Of a DNA stretch of 64,000 bases, positions 38,201 to 48,700 are shown in pieces. A model generated the notes under the pieces. The model searched no databases, was not told the origin of the DNA, and worked only from the letters and a program-made list of their open reading frames with translations. The position numbers and the translations under genes were made by a program. Within the stretch, counting starts at the first letter, position 1; each line of letters starts with the position of its first letter. Source of the stretch: Elusimicrobiota bacterium (lineage in GTDB: Bacteria > Elusimicrobiota > Elusimicrobia > FEN-1173); the NCBI GenBank assembly GCA_016714745.1, contig JADKCG010000005.1, forward strand, positions 82,437 to 146,436, written 5' to 3'.

Positions 38201-39837
38201 TTAATCTCCCCCTTAATCTGTTCCCTCAGCTTAAAGGGTTCGGATCCGGAAACCTTTAAATTCGCCAGTTGCTCTTTAGCCGTAGCCAGGAGGTAAGCTG
38301 CCTGCAACCCTCGCATTTTCCAGCTGTCCAGCGGTGTGCCTTCTTTGATCGCTGTGGAAATGGCTTCCAGATATTTGAGATCGCGTTTTTCGGTGGTTGT
38401 AAGACTTTTTGCCTCATTGAGTTTATCTATCCGATTATCCCGAGTCCTCGTTTTTGTTGGATCCGCCAGCCGGGTGCGCTCCGTCAGGGCATCCCCTCGA
38501 CTCTTTATTGCGTCCGCCAATTGACCAAGGCCGCTCCGTTCCAATGCGGAGTAAAGTTTCCATATGGCCGAGCCCCTCGACCGGTCAGAGAATATCCCCG
38601 AATTGGCCAACGCTTTGACCATTCCCTTTTGGTCCAACGCGCGGCCAATCTCCCTTGCGGACATCAACGTCAACCCGCCCGCGGCCTCCCGAGCAAACGG
38701 ACTTCCTTCTTTCAGCGCCAGAGGTAATACAGTGAGTTCCAAGCTGAGGCTCCTATCAGCTCCCTGTATCACCTCAAACCGACTGGGTGCGCTAATTCTC
38801 AATCCCAGCGTTTTAAGAAGTCCGTCTGAACCCAGCAACAACCGACTTTCAGCGCCCATCGTCCTGGGAAGGGCACCCTGACCCCGATCGGCTAAAACAA
38901 CCGTATCAGGCCGGAACCGCACGGCGCCGCTGGCGTTAGTAGCCCCGCCTTCCTGAGGAACAATAGAAAGGCTGACACGATCTCCGTTTATTGCCGCTGT
39001 TTTGCCACCAAGAACAACATCCTGCATCGCTTTACTCAAAGAGGTGCCAGCAACATCAATTGTCCGAGATACTTCAACCCTCCCATTCGAATCATAACTT
39101 ACAGTTACTTTTACTTGTGTGTCTGTTGCCGTTGTCGTTCCAGATCGGAACACCCCCGCGCTTTCTCCTTGTTGGATAAAGGATCGACGGTCCGAGTTAT
39201 TGGCATCCCCCGAAACTTCTTGGCTGTTTTCTTTGATTTTCCCTTCATCAGTCAACCGGACTGAGTATTTAAACCCTTCCGTCGCCAGATCTTGTTTCAA
39301 CCATAAATCCGATGTCCTTACGGCAGTTTTTCCGGCATCTCCTTTAAATTCAATCTTAAGACCCATGCCGTCGCGGACCAATATCCCCCCGTTAAGATCC
39401 ATGCCAGAGGATCGTTGGAGGAAGGTTCTTTGTTCCTGTGAAAGAGCATCAACCGACATTTCTCCTTTATTTTCCGCAACGCGCGTTGCAATTTCCGCCA
39501 CGGCCTGTATTTTCGGCGCGGCAATTTCAGCCTTTTGCTTTGCCTCGAACCGCGTGGCCAAAACCGAATCGGAATCGACCGTGTATGTCTTGCCCCCAAT
39601 CGTAATTGATTCGGTCGTCACTACCTTATCGTTTTTATCAAGGGTGACAGATTCGATCTTAAACAGGTCCCCTTTAGAAACTTCGCCGCCCTGTTTCGCC
39701 CTCATGTCCGAATAGAGCTTGTCGGCAACCGCCGTCTGGAATTTCGGGTCCGCCCGCACATCGGCGGCCGGCGTCATTTCTCCGTCGGGTCCCTTTTTGT
39801 TCCAGATTCTCTGTTTTCCAGTGGGATTCGCTGTCAT
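35275..39837 (-). CDS. giant protein, SecA-like DEAD ATPase region
   Basis: A 1520-residue fragment. About residue 820 lies a P-loop LKIGTGGGKTDVIFEVA, placed like the SecA MxTGEGKT, and about residue 946 a DEAD-type box VLNIDEIHLT. The second helicase lobe has AGWTGTLAAM (SecA MTGT-like) and ends with the arginine-finger motif RLEQGVGRNRN. So the ATPase core appears complete, while the rest of SecA is not recognisable. The N-terminal 500 residues are beta-rich with an unknown fold. The ATG at 39837 is not convincing: 164 bases of overlap with the preceding fragment are a frame-shifted copy. The core should bind and hydrolyse ATP. Confidence 0.7.
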   Translation of the reverse strand: MTANPTGKQRIWNKKGPDGEMTPAADVRADPKFQTAVADKLYSDMRAKQGGEVSKGDLFKIESVTLDKNDKVVTTESITIGGKTYTVDSDSVLATRFEAKQKAEIAAPKIQAVAEIATRVAENKGEMSVDALSQEQRTFLQRSSGMDLNGGILVRDGMGLKIEFKGDAGKTAVRTSDLWLKQDLATEGFKYSVRLTDEGKIKENSQEVSGDANNSDRRSFIQQGESAGVFRSGTTTATDTQVKVTVSYDSNGRVEVSRTIDVAGTSLSKAMQDVVLGGKTAAINGDRVSLSIVPQEGGATNASGAVRFRPDTVVLADRGQGALPRTMGAESRLLLGSDGLLKTLGLRISAPSRFEVIQGADRSLSLELTVLPLALKEGSPFAREAAGGLTLMSAREIGRALDQKGMVKALANSGIFSDRSRGSAIWKLYSALERSGLGQLADAIKSRGDALTERTRLADPTKTRTRDNRIDKLNEAKSLTTTEKRDLKYLEAISTAIKEGTPLDSWKMRGLQAAYLLATAKEQLANLKVSGSEPFKLREQIKGEIKALSKSSVRYFGKLDPEVAREQGNAYGSRVYNVEMMKEGLNTYQQALSLVKTLVGTGPVGSGVKNSEVRTVAMEFARKASPVQAIKERIEGIKAEIEQAQVELGSPVRIQHQRVTAYDLVRGMESMTAKDIASEIASLSLKIREPDNNYDAKNLKFNTFKHGFLVEVQGKSSGMSVPQAVRDVFRKLQSEAQPLIAEIGKNNKVENRVLESKDGSLVAKFARAFNDLLIRYEGARRTSPSDAIKDLSIGRVGDRGAKYNQTEEVLKFLMGDSALKIGTGGGKTDVIFEVAALATVTLFGTRWNGFVQVIPESLMKSQFGSDKAARFEHLGKEFGVKMAILHEIAPGATPADVKKIIDGAQVVVLSPAVLESLQRQATSQRNNTYRGEWVKIRDNLLKNSVLNIDEIHLTPDTAALIEGSNTKNLQNTKGEAFVQEGKQIYDALLTVVERHLFIEPSAKLKMELEGAKTTVTEKWLTDKSRDGALIKDLTGNVNIEATAKRFMAAQHTADYLKPSERDGVVFKESSFRNEVLTEFAQRAKKGSDFVDKAKALDKDTHSALTKLDAIITVAAKKDNVAGSYGLHNDQKAVEQELQTAQGEGQTFKKYVEGSRYGQLGIELKEKGVNLNTVDINRVSIEKLEDGRVAFTVKVTGSKSVVVHVDAWRAVPKSEVRLETDRLFSQIEEALAYEIVSKATEGRTIRAENVYYSGGSTMTTFGEVINFVSKNGGRVAGWTGTLAAMSRTLELVYGVKTGSIQTGQPDKFNSVKVLENDLKMSDLEKSMGAERTMLFVETAKLSPKYIESMAMTAASKMSLDHVIVRGESGKEYLVYNRTDKGWVKDQRTLSEEQASKWAEKSVSMEGADGKVEKVDFSEKKVLFISDQVTGFDPTVRKSNVERMVKFVLLTDRDVTSDRLEQGVGRNRNTNDVDVLVLDRSDRHRSKLMSGTENDLHVKQFWTEAVDNATRYSQAATYREIN

Positions 39838-42800
39838 ATTTTTCGCCGGTCACTCTTTCGCCGGCTTTCAAAACAAGTTCATCCGTCAATCGCACAGGTT
39901 GAGCCTTCCCAAACAGGAACTCGCCCACCTTGCCAAAGGTTTCCCCAAACAGGGACGGAACCGTCAATGCCCCTTTCTCCGTATGTTCCGAGAACCGTCC
40001 GGCCCTCCCTTCAGACACCAAGAATTTGACAGCCCGGTTTTCGGCCGACAACCGCCCAAAGGCGGGAACAGCCATCAAACCACCGAACGCCGCTTCGCTA
40101 GCAAATGCGGCGCGTTGAGCGTCCGTCAAAGCAAAACCCCGAATAATTTGGCTTGTTTCCGTGAACCCTCCCGCAGCAAACAATGACCCAACGCCTTTGA
40201 TCCCTTCGGAAGCAACATACCCGAACGCGGCGGCTCCAGTTTCAAAAAGTGCGAGTTGCGCAGCGGTTCTCGCGGGATGAGACACAAAGGTCTGAGCCCC
40301 GTTTATGAGTCGGTCTATGGCCTTCAGGTCTCTTCCGGCGACAGGTGGCAATGCCCCGTGTACCGCCGCGCCAGCGACGGCGAACCAAAGTCCCATTTTA
40401 CCCATGTCGGCGGAAGACGCGGCCAGCTCTCTCCAAGTGTGTGCTTCCATCAAGTTAAACCCTTTAGAGAGCAAACCTTCTGGGCCTGGTTTATTCAACA
40501 AGAAATGGCGGACATCTCTTACCCCGGGAATAAGATCTACGACCCCCCCAACTATCCCAAATGCTGGGCCTGTTAACGCAAAAGACGCCGCCCCTCTGAC
40601 CGCCATCAATGGCATCGCATAGGGGCTCGCCGCCAAAGTCTGAAGAGTTGACCCCATCGCCTTGCCGCTCATCCCCTGGGTGGTCAGGCTTGCTCCCCCT
40701 CGGAAGGCCAGGAATGCCCCCGTCGTCAGGAACCCAGTGACAAACAAGGCACCCAACTCTTTCGCGCCTACCGCATGTCCACTCATTACACCGTTCAATA
40801 CAGAGAACCCCGCCATGCCCACGCCGCCCAAGGCCATTTGGGCAGTATACTGTCCCACTTTTGACCAACCTCCGTAGGCCTGACTGATTGTTTCCGCTGC
40901 ACGTCCCAGCGTGGCACTATTGCTCAAAACCAAGCCGGTTCCCTGAACCCCCGCGCTGAACAAGAACCCGGTTTTGTACCCACTGGTAAACGACGTTGAA
41001 TCCGCCCAGGTAAACTTATCGTTGCGGATCGATCCAGCAACCGTATCAAGCCCATAAGAAACGGCCCCAAACGTCATCCCGTTCAAGTGAGCAGCGCCCA
41101 ACCGAGAGGCAAACCCAGTCGCCTCTTTCATGAACGCTTCTTTGACGAACGTTCCCCATGCGGCCCTTGTCCCCACGGTGCCCATCGCTTCCCATCCGGC
41201 CATCCCCAACGTTTTTGCGGCGCTCGCAAGCCCGATGGGCGCTGTCAGCAATATCAGCGCATCCACCATGACGGAAGCCCGATCAAAGTTGGTTAACTCA
41301 GGCCGTAAAAATGGGGTAAGACCTCCAGAAGTAATATCCATCCCCATGCCCCCCGCCAGAAGAGGATCGACATTTTGCGCAAATTGACTTCTAAGGTCCG
41401 CTGGTCCAAATGAGCCAGAACTCTCTCCCAAAGCACGGGTGGCCGCCGCAAATCCAGCAATTTTCAGGGCCGACCGCTCAATGAACGTGTCCCATCCCAC
41501 AGACGACAGAGTTCCCTTCTCATTCACAACATACTGAGTGGCCCCGAACAAATTCTGTCCCAACACGCTGGCCGTCGCCTCATCGGTGATATTGATCCGA
41601 ACTCCAGCCTGGTTCATAATCAGACGGGGTTGTTCCCCACTGATGTCAAGAACCATTTTCCCGTTCACACCCAAAACAGACTTCTTTTCGTCCCACGTCA
41701 CATCCACAGATTTCGTTGACAACCCACTCCCACTATGACCACCTTGAGAAGAAAATTCCTTCCCCCAATATCCGACAGTCACGTCAGCTTGGCCATCGAT
41801 TTCCACCCTGTCAATGAACAAACCGTTGGACCCTATATCCATAGAAAAATTGGTGAGTTCACGAATCGAATTTAACGTCACTGGCCGCGTTTGCCAATCA
41901 CCAGAATTTATTTTTGAAATTAGATTTTTCGCGAAATCCGGAGAATTCGAAAGGAAATTATTCCGCGAGGATTCATCCATAGTCCAAGTCCCACCCACAC
42001 GGGTCAAGGTGACGGGAACTCCCAGGAACGAAACCCCAGACAGGGACGCAACTCCATGGCCAAAATCTTTATAGGCCGTCTTCAGATCAGCATCCGTTTG
42101 GAGGTGCTCGATCCCTTTATGTCCAGCCATCATACTGTGGAATCGTCCCTCGACCTTAGGAATGGACAATGTTTCTCCAGTTTTGAACTTCACCTCCACG
42201 TTCAACCAGACGGTATCACGGTCGTGGCCTTCGCCCCGTTTCGCTGTGACCGTAGCGACCGTCCCGTTTCCAAGATCTTTTTCCACCGGGCGATTTTCCG
42301 AGACAGCAACAGATCCCATTTTCTTCAATTCGGCCGAACTCACAACCCCATTGACCCCTTTGTTGAAAAGGTCGGCAGGGGATGAAGGAATTTCCCCGTT
42401 CACTCGATCCAGCTTCCCATTATCCCCAAACCCCAATTTATCCCCTACGTTTATTGTGGTTCCCTGGAAAAGGAAATCGTCAGCCGCTGTATGAACAGAC
42501 CCTTTCTCAAACATCAGGGCTTGATACCCCTCCCCCGGAACCTGGGTTCCAATCGCGTCCCAGGAAAGAAGGAAAGCTGCGGAGGCTTTTTTCCCAATTT
42601 CAGGCGCGGCCGTGAAAATTATTTCGGTTCCGATCAGTACGCCGTCCCTCATTATCTCCTTAGGTTTGCCCATTTCAAATCCTGTCGAGGAAAACTTCGA
42701 CGGTCCCTCGTCTTTCTTTGCCGCCCCCTCCTCTTTCACAGACGATGGGGCTATCGGTTTTCCAGAATCTTTGATGTCTTGTTTTTGGAGTGCTGGGTTC

Positions 42801-45220
42801 GGTTGGAAAGTTGATATTTTTCCACCAGTTTCCACATCCCCCAACACTTTCGGAGAAAGTTCACCTGTCTGCCGATTAATTTCTATTACAATATCGTCCC
42901 CAAGTTGAACTTTTTTACCGTCCGGAAGAGTCATCGAATGTCCCCGTGCTCCCTCGCCGCCCGCCCAGGTGGCCTGGGCTACTCCGTTTTTCACTGTGAT
43001 GTTCCCAATCCCCCCGTCGCCATTGGATTGCTGGTCTGGAAGAGAGAACGACAAAAATTCTTTTTTGTCCGCCCCTAATCCTTTGCCATCCCCCTGTCCT
43101 TCCAATTTAACGTTCACCGTTAATCCGTGGGCCATAAAGGAATATGTTTCACCGACATTCATATCCTCATATTCGTGTGATTTCACCACCCCTTTTTCCG
43201 TAAACTGATGGGTCGTTAGGAGCTTAGCGGCTTGACCCGCGGACGAAAGAACAACTTGGGTTTCAACCGCCTTACTGACTCCCATCGCCCCCATCAGGGC
43301 CAAGAGACTTGGGGTCGCCCTCGTTCCCGCTGTCAGGTCCGCAATTGCCGGGGCTACCGCCGCTCCGGGTTCAGCCTTTCTTATTGTTGCGCTATCGGTG
43401 GCCATACGACCGTGAATGGACACGAAGGTGTCTCGAGCCTGATCGTAATAGTTTGAGATCTGCCCGTTACGGTCGACCAATCCCAAGCCCTCGACGTTTC
43501 CCTTTGTGGTATAAATAGGGCCGATCCCCGCCTGACCAGCAGTAACGAAGCCAATCGCTTTATTCAAAATTCCCAGGTTCGAGATCAAAACCGAATCAGC
43601 GCCTTCCGGCTTGCCTTTCAACAGGAGGGCGACCAGATCTTTATCTCCTTCAGAAGTCGTCACCTCCTTGACCACTTTGTCGATGGACATGCTCACCGTC
43701 GCACCCGATTTATTCTGGGCCTTGACGCTCCAGGTGTTGGCCTCCTCGGGCCGGACCGCATTGATCGCTATTTCCACTGGTTTGTTTTCCGCAAAGCGGA
43801 ACCCTGTCACGGAGGTGGAAAATCCGTCTTTTCCCATCGTCGCCGAATACCCTTCTGCCTTCATGACATCGACATTCACCAAAACCATCCGGCTGGCTTT
43901 GTTAACAGCGACCACACTCACGTTATCTCCGTGGGCGCCGACGCGATCCACCCGTTGGGCCCCGTCCTTCGCCAACCCCGCGTTGACGCCCTGAAGAGTA
44001 TTGGCGCTGACGTCCTCGCCGCCGATGCTAATCGACTCCACTCGGCCACCCAACGATACGGCCCGAACGATGCTACCCCAATCACCCCGGGCGGCCCCCT
44101 CGAAATGGGCCGTCTTCCCATCGGCTCTCGTACCGTTAAATTGGATGGTGAGACGTTGCCCATTGTCGCTAAGAACCCGGAAATCGAGCCCATTTACGAT
44201 TGAAGATCCTTGAATGTGGCTATTGACCAACCCCAATTCATCCTTGACCACCCTCCGGTCATTCACGTCCAACGCCAGGAGTTGCTTGCCGTCCGTCACA
44301 TACAACGTGCCTTTCTTGAAAGACTCCCAATCCTTTACAACAACCTCATCCCCTTTCGCTGTTTTCCCGGAAGCCGAAAAAACCATCCCTCCCGATTCCG
44401 CCAAAGACATGCTGGCGTTCAGCCCCCCCACGGCGCCAATGTGGTTGGCTTTGGTTTGAAGGTCCGTCACCTTTCCAACAAACTTCTGGGCTGTCCCCTC
44501 TTTCAAGAGAGAACTGCCCTCCATTGAGGAAGGAAGTTTAATTGAAACAGAATCTTTTCCACCAAGAACAAAGGCCGTTTCCCCAGTGACTCGCGCTTTA
44601 ACATCTCCCGGAAGAGAGTCCCCTTTCCTTAGCTGGAAATCATTTATAACCAGGTTTTTCCCATCAACATTTCGACTTCCTTCGTAGATGACATGGACCT
44701 TGGAATGACCCACGTTCATATCAACTGTGCCAACCCCCGAAAGGTTTACAAACCGCCCGTTGGCCACTTCAATTTGAGCCCCATCCGAGAGGGTGTGGTT
44801 CCCAATTTTGACATCCAACACGCCCTCCGCCACGCTTATTTGCGCCCCGTCGCCTGTCAAGTTGGGCCGTCCATCTACCAGAGTGATGAGGCCCTTGGCC
44901 ACGAGGTGACCGTAATTTTGATCGGTGATCTGGACCTTCGTGTTCACCTCTTCAGACTTGCCCTCACCCCCCCCCGCTGTCCCACCCTTGGCCAAGAGCA
45001 ACCGATCATTGACGAGGAGATCGGCCTTTCCCGAAACACTTGTTTCTCCATCCGCCCCCACATTAAACCGAACACCCCCGTCCAGCCCATAGCCCATTAA
45101 GGAACCCGTCCCCGACGACCCATCTGGATTTTGAATTTTGACGTCAAGGTTTTCCCCGCCTTTAAGGCGATAGAACCCGTCATCCCCCCTCGTCAAGGTC
45201 ACGCCGGCTCCCACCAGCAT
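39674..45220 (-). CDS. giant protein, beta-rich repeats followed by hydrophobic segments
   Basis: An 1848-residue fragment. Residues 1-430 contain a beta-rich module (LVAKGLITLVDGRPNLTG, GAQIEVANGRFVNLSG, ETAFVLGGKDSVSIKL) that is a second copy of the one in the two fragments to its right. The middle has more beta structure (FHSMMAGHKGIEHLQTD). From about residue 1330 onward come long Ala/Gly-rich hydrophobic stretches (ALILLTAPIGLASAAKTL, GALFVTGFLTTGAFLAF) that may be membrane helices. No catalytic motif was found. It begins and ends by frameshifts; the start join lies in an AAAAA run at 45215. Confidence 0.6.
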   Translation of the reverse strand: MLVGAGVTLTRGDDGFYRLKGGENLDVKIQNPDGSSGTGSLMGYGLDGGVRFNVGADGETSVSGKADLLVNDRLLLAKGGTAGGGEGKSEEVNTKVQITDQNYGHLVAKGLITLVDGRPNLTGDGAQISVAEGVLDVKIGNHTLSDGAQIEVANGRFVNLSGVGTVDMNVGHSKVHVIYEGSRNVDGKNLVINDFQLRKGDSLPGDVKARVTGETAFVLGGKDSVSIKLPSSMEGSSLLKEGTAQKFVGKVTDLQTKANHIGAVGGLNASMSLAESGGMVFSASGKTAKGDEVVVKDWESFKKGTLYVTDGKQLLALDVNDRRVVKDELGLVNSHIQGSSIVNGLDFRVLSDNGQRLTIQFNGTRADGKTAHFEGAARGDWGSIVRAVSLGGRVESISIGGEDVSANTLQGVNAGLAKDGAQRVDRVGAHGDNVSVVAVNKASRMVLVNVDVMKAEGYSATMGKDGFSTSVTGFRFAENKPVEIAINAVRPEEANTWSVKAQNKSGATVSMSIDKVVKEVTTSEGDKDLVALLLKGKPEGADSVLISNLGILNKAIGFVTAGQAGIGPIYTTKGNVEGLGLVDRNGQISNYYDQARDTFVSIHGRMATDSATIRKAEPGAAVAPAIADLTAGTRATPSLLALMGAMGVSKAVETQVVLSSAGQAAKLLTTHQFTEKGVVKSHEYEDMNVGETYSFMAHGLTVNVKLEGQGDGKGLGADKKEFLSFSLPDQQSNGDGGIGNITVKNGVAQATWAGGEGARGHSMTLPDGKKVQLGDDIVIEINRQTGELSPKVLGDVETGGKISTFQPNPALQKQDIKDSGKPIAPSSVKEEGAAKKDEGPSKFSSTGFEMGKPKEIMRDGVLIGTEIIFTAAPEIGKKASAAFLLSWDAIGTQVPGEGYQALMFEKGSVHTAADDFLFQGTTINVGDKLGFGDNGKLDRVNGEIPSSPADLFNKGVNGVVSSAELKKMGSVAVSENRPVEKDLGNGTVATVTAKRGEGHDRDTVWLNVEVKFKTGETLSIPKVEGRFHSMMAGHKGIEHLQTDADLKTAYKDFGHGVASLSGVSFLGVPVTLTRVGGTWTMDESSRNNFLSNSPDFAKNLISKINSGDWQTRPVTLNSIRELTNFSMDIGSNGLFIDRVEIDGQADVTVGYWGKEFSSQGGHSGSGLSTKSVDVTWDEKKSVLGVNGKMVLDISGEQPRLIMNQAGVRINITDEATASVLGQNLFGATQYVVNEKGTLSSVGWDTFIERSALKIAGFAAATRALGESSGSFGPADLRSQFAQNVDPLLAGGMGMDITSGGLTPFLRPELTNFDRASVMVDALILLTAPIGLASAAKTLGMAGWEAMGTVGTRAAWGTFVKEAFMKEATGFASRLGAAHLNGMTFGAVSYGLDTVAGSIRNDKFTWADSTSFTSGYKTGFLFSAGVQGTGLVLSNSATLGRAAETISQAYGGWSKVGQYTAQMALGGVGMAGFSVLNGVMSGHAVGAKELGALFVTGFLTTGAFLAFRGGASLTTQGMSGKAMGSTLQTLAASPYAMPLMAVRGAASFALTGPAFGIVGGVVDLIPGVRDVRHFLLNKPGPEGLLSKGFNLMEAHTWRELAASSADMGKMGLWFAVAGAAVHGALPPVAGRDLKAIDRLINGAQTFVSHPARTAAQLALFETGAAAFGYVASEGIKGVGSLFAAGGFTETSQIIRGFALTDAQRAAFASEAAFGGLMAVPAFGRLSAENRAVKFLVSEGRAGRFSEHTEKGALTVPSLFGETFGKVGEFLFGKAQPVRLTDELVLKAGERVTGEKYDSESHWKTENLEQKGTRRRNDAGRRCAGGPEIPDGGCRQALFGHEGETGRRSF

Positions 45221-45711
45221 TTTTGTCCATCGCCCAGGGAAAGCTCGACACTTTTCAGCGTTGTCAATTCGCTTCCATCCGCCTTGTTGAACCTGTAGGA
45301 ACCGATCTGGGTTCCCACGCTGGTATTAAGTCCGGACCCGATGGAAGGGGCGTTGTTCACAGCTACAGGATCCATCGGCTGGCCTGCCCCGCCGCCCGGT
45401 TGACCGGCGACGCCGTAGAACTGGGTGGCTTCATCCTTCGAGATCATCCCCGCGAATTTAATGACAAGGGATCCCTTGGAACTCCCCGCAACCCCGAAAT
45501 CGAGACCGCCCACAACACCGGATTTTGAGATTTGGGCGTTGATCCCGGACAACTCACGGCCCACGACATTCTTGCCATTCCAGTTCAAATTAAGAAGTTG
45601 CTTTCCGTCCGTTGCGTAAGATGTCCCCTGCGTGGAAGACTGCCAATCTTTGACGGCGACATAATTGCCATCGGCCGTTTTCCCGAAAGCGTTATATTCC
45701 TCGGCCCCCAA
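45199..45711 (-). CDS. giant protein, short bridging fragment of the duplicated module
   Basis: A 170-residue fragment (NAFGKTADGNYVAVKDWQSS, ATDGKQLLNLNWNGKNV, VGGLDFGVAGSSKGSLVIKF). It continues the first copy of the beta-rich module and matches the second copy (DEVVVKDWESFKKGTLYV, VTDGKQLLALDVNDRRV, VNGLDFRVLSDNG) with clear similarity. Its two ends are frameshifts: the upstream tail HQKTFGGRGI is the shifted reading of GAEEYNAFG, and the downstream end runs into KMLVGAGVTLTRG. Confidence 0.6.
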   Translation of the reverse strand: MGAEEYNAFGKTADGNYVAVKDWQSSTQGTSYATDGKQLLNLNWNGKNVVGRELSGINAQISKSGVVGGLDFGVAGSSKGSLVIKFAGMISKDEATQFYGVAGQPGGGAGQPMDPVAVNNAPSIGSGLNTSVGTQIGSYRFNKADGSELTTLKSVELSLGDGQKCWWEPA

Positions 45712-48700
45712 AGGTCTTTTGGTGCACCGAGCCGATCAACTCCCCTTTCAATCCCCTGTCCAAGGCGGTTTGTTGCAGGGCGGTGACCTCTCCAACAAAC
45801 TGTTCGGCCCGCCCGGCTTTCAGGAGGGCCTCGCCTTTAATCGTCTTGGCGAGATGAATGGTGACAGGCCCAGATCCTCCCAGCACATAGGCTGTTTCCC
45901 CAAGACTTCCTCCCCGTCGCGACTCCATTTCGTTAATGATCAACTGTTTGCCACCAACGTTTGTTTCGCCCTTGAAGAGGACATTAACCGCTCCAACGTC
46001 ACCTAAGTTCCGCTCTACCGTTCCAGCGGCAGAGGTGTTCACCATCTCTTTTTCTCCCACGACCTGAACCTTCGCCCCATTGGAGAGGGTGTAGTCGCCC
46101 AATTTCACGTCTTTAAGTCCGCTCGCCACACCCACCTTGGCCCCCAGATTTGTCAAACTCACGTTCCCATCTATAAAGGTGAGGAGACCCTTGACCACCA
46201 GGTAGCCATCCTTTTTCACATCGGTGATAGTCGCATCGGTGTTCACAACAGGGTTGGGTTCTGAGGGTTGTCTGGAGGGAGTGTTGGGATCTGCAATCTC
46301 ATTCGGATTCGCAAGGACATCGTTCCCAGCTTTCCGACCTGTGTTCACACGGGAGAGATCGTCGTTCGAAGGGGGCGGAACATAACCCGGCGTTGTTATA
46401 CCTTGATCCGTTTGGAGATCGAACCTCTGCTGGGGTAATCCCAAATCTCCATATTCATTCACCCCGACCTGGAGTGAGTCCCCGTTGCCCCCAATTGCGC
46501 GCACTGTCCCTTGAGCAATCGAACCATCAACGCTACGAACCTCCACATTGATATCGCCCCGCGGGGTAAGAACTCCATCTTTACCCACGTTTAATTGCTC
46601 ACCGGCCTTAACCCACACGCTTTGGGTTTTGTTTATTGGAATCTCCATATCCGTCTTCGCGGTCGCTACGCCCGATAAGTTGATGTCAAGCTGGTCGCTC
46701 ACACCATTTTTGGCTTCATTCATAATCGGCCCACCACCACCTCCAAGAATGGTATAAGTTGGACCCGAGGCGATATGACCCATGTCTGCAAAAAACTGCC
46801 TGAAACCTCCCGCCATCAACTTTGACACCTCGGCAAGAATGGATTTGAATTGGTATATATAATTTTTCCCGCCAATGGATTCCGACACCAGATCCCCGTA
46901 TGACTTTTGTTGACCAGGCTGTAACTTACGTATACTTTCATGGAATTTGGGGGCACTCTCACCGACTACCGAGCCAATGCTGGATTGAAAAACCTGCCTC
47001 AACCCTTCTGCGATTCCCAACCCTCCCTGTTCGATGACTTCGTTGGACAGCAAGGCAAGGGCGGCCTTTCCCGCGGCCCCTGAGAAGTCCCTGGCATCTT
47101 TCCCGACTCCTGCCACCGCCGAAAACCAATGGCCACCGAACGGGTGGGCGATTTGATCGAACGCCCTTCCGTTATCTTTAGCCAAATCGGACACCAGAGG
47201 CTTGGCGATATCTCTGATCGTGTTATAAATACCTTGACTTCCCTCAGGAGCCGAATTGATTTTTCCCAAGGGAGCACTTCTGTCTCCTCCGCTATTGGTT
47301 CCACTGTTGATATAGGCGGAGATGACCGTTTGGAACGCGCCCATTCCGCTTTGCATCCCAGCGGTAAGAGATGTTTGAAGATCGCCCGTTAAGGCGTAAT
47401 TCACATGAACTCCCACAATAAATTGGGCCGCGGCCATGATCTCCGCAATCGCGAGCGCTTGATACAAAGTCGCGCCCGAAAGAGTTTGTTCGCTTAATCG
47501 TTCCCCTCCCGTTAACCCAACAATTTTCATTGCGGCGGGTCCCATAAGGTCCCAGACAACGCTGGCGGCGGCGCTAGTCCCAATGCTTTCCAAAGTGGGA
47601 GGAGCATATCCCGGCGCCATCACCGAACCCTCGCTGTAGCTTGGTAATTTCGGCCCCCCAAACCGCTCAACGATATCCACAACATTTGTTTCGGTGCGGC
47701 CGGTCAGTTGGTTTTTCTCGTCATACGTAAACAGGACATTCTTTCCCCCCGAAGCGAGGGTGAGCATTTCACCTTGCGTCTCACGCAGGGAACCGGCTTC
47801 ATTTTTTTCGTCCCCTGACTCTCCCAGAGACATTGCTAACACCGGATTCTGGGAATCCCTAGTCCCCTCGGCAACCGAATTAGAATGCCCTTTCTCTGAA
47901 GATCCAACTGCCAGGGCAAACTTTCGTTCGGTCGGTTCTTCCCCGGCCTGCTCAGCCAAGAGTAAGCGCCCTCCATCGGATTGAGACCGTGTCATTCCCA
48001 CTCTGTCGCCGGCCCCCTCCTTCTGGGCGCCGGAAGAGGCGAGGGCCATCCCGCGACCCCCCTTGTCCATCTCCGCCGTTTGCGACGGACTTAAAGAGGG
48101 GCCAGTCCACTTTGTCAGGGAGTAGCTGAAATAGTCCTCCCTTTGACTGACCACATTGCCCAAGTCGTTATAGACGATGTCCGTAATATTTGTCGTTGTG
48201 GTTACGGGCCCGGGCTCTGAAAATTCGTAGCTCCCTCCCACCCCGCCTGCACCTAAGGTTTCGGTGGTAGTAGGTTTCGGAGTGTTACCCCGTCCCTCAT
48301 CAAACCTGCCTGCCAGACCTTCAATGTATGCATTTTTTACCGCCTGCATAAACCCGGTTGGATCACTGTTCGATGACGGATTGGGGCCCATTTGACCTAA
48401 ACGAGTTCCCGCGTCTCCAATTAATGATTTTATTTTTTCCTTGACCTCTCCGTTCGTGGGATCTCCGTTCCCCCCTCCCCCACTGAGAGCACCCATCCCT
48501 CCCCCCTCGCCTAAGGTTGGATGACCGCTGGCAGATTCTCCACCTGCCATGCCATGGGCTGATTCACCCGTCGGACCCGCCCCCATATTTTTGGCACCGG
48601 CCTTTCCATAACTGTTTGCCTTCGTCCCTGGCCCGGCCGGGTTGATCACAGGGGGAGGTTTGCTGTCAGCAATCCTTTGAGAGGTCGTTTTAATCGATCC

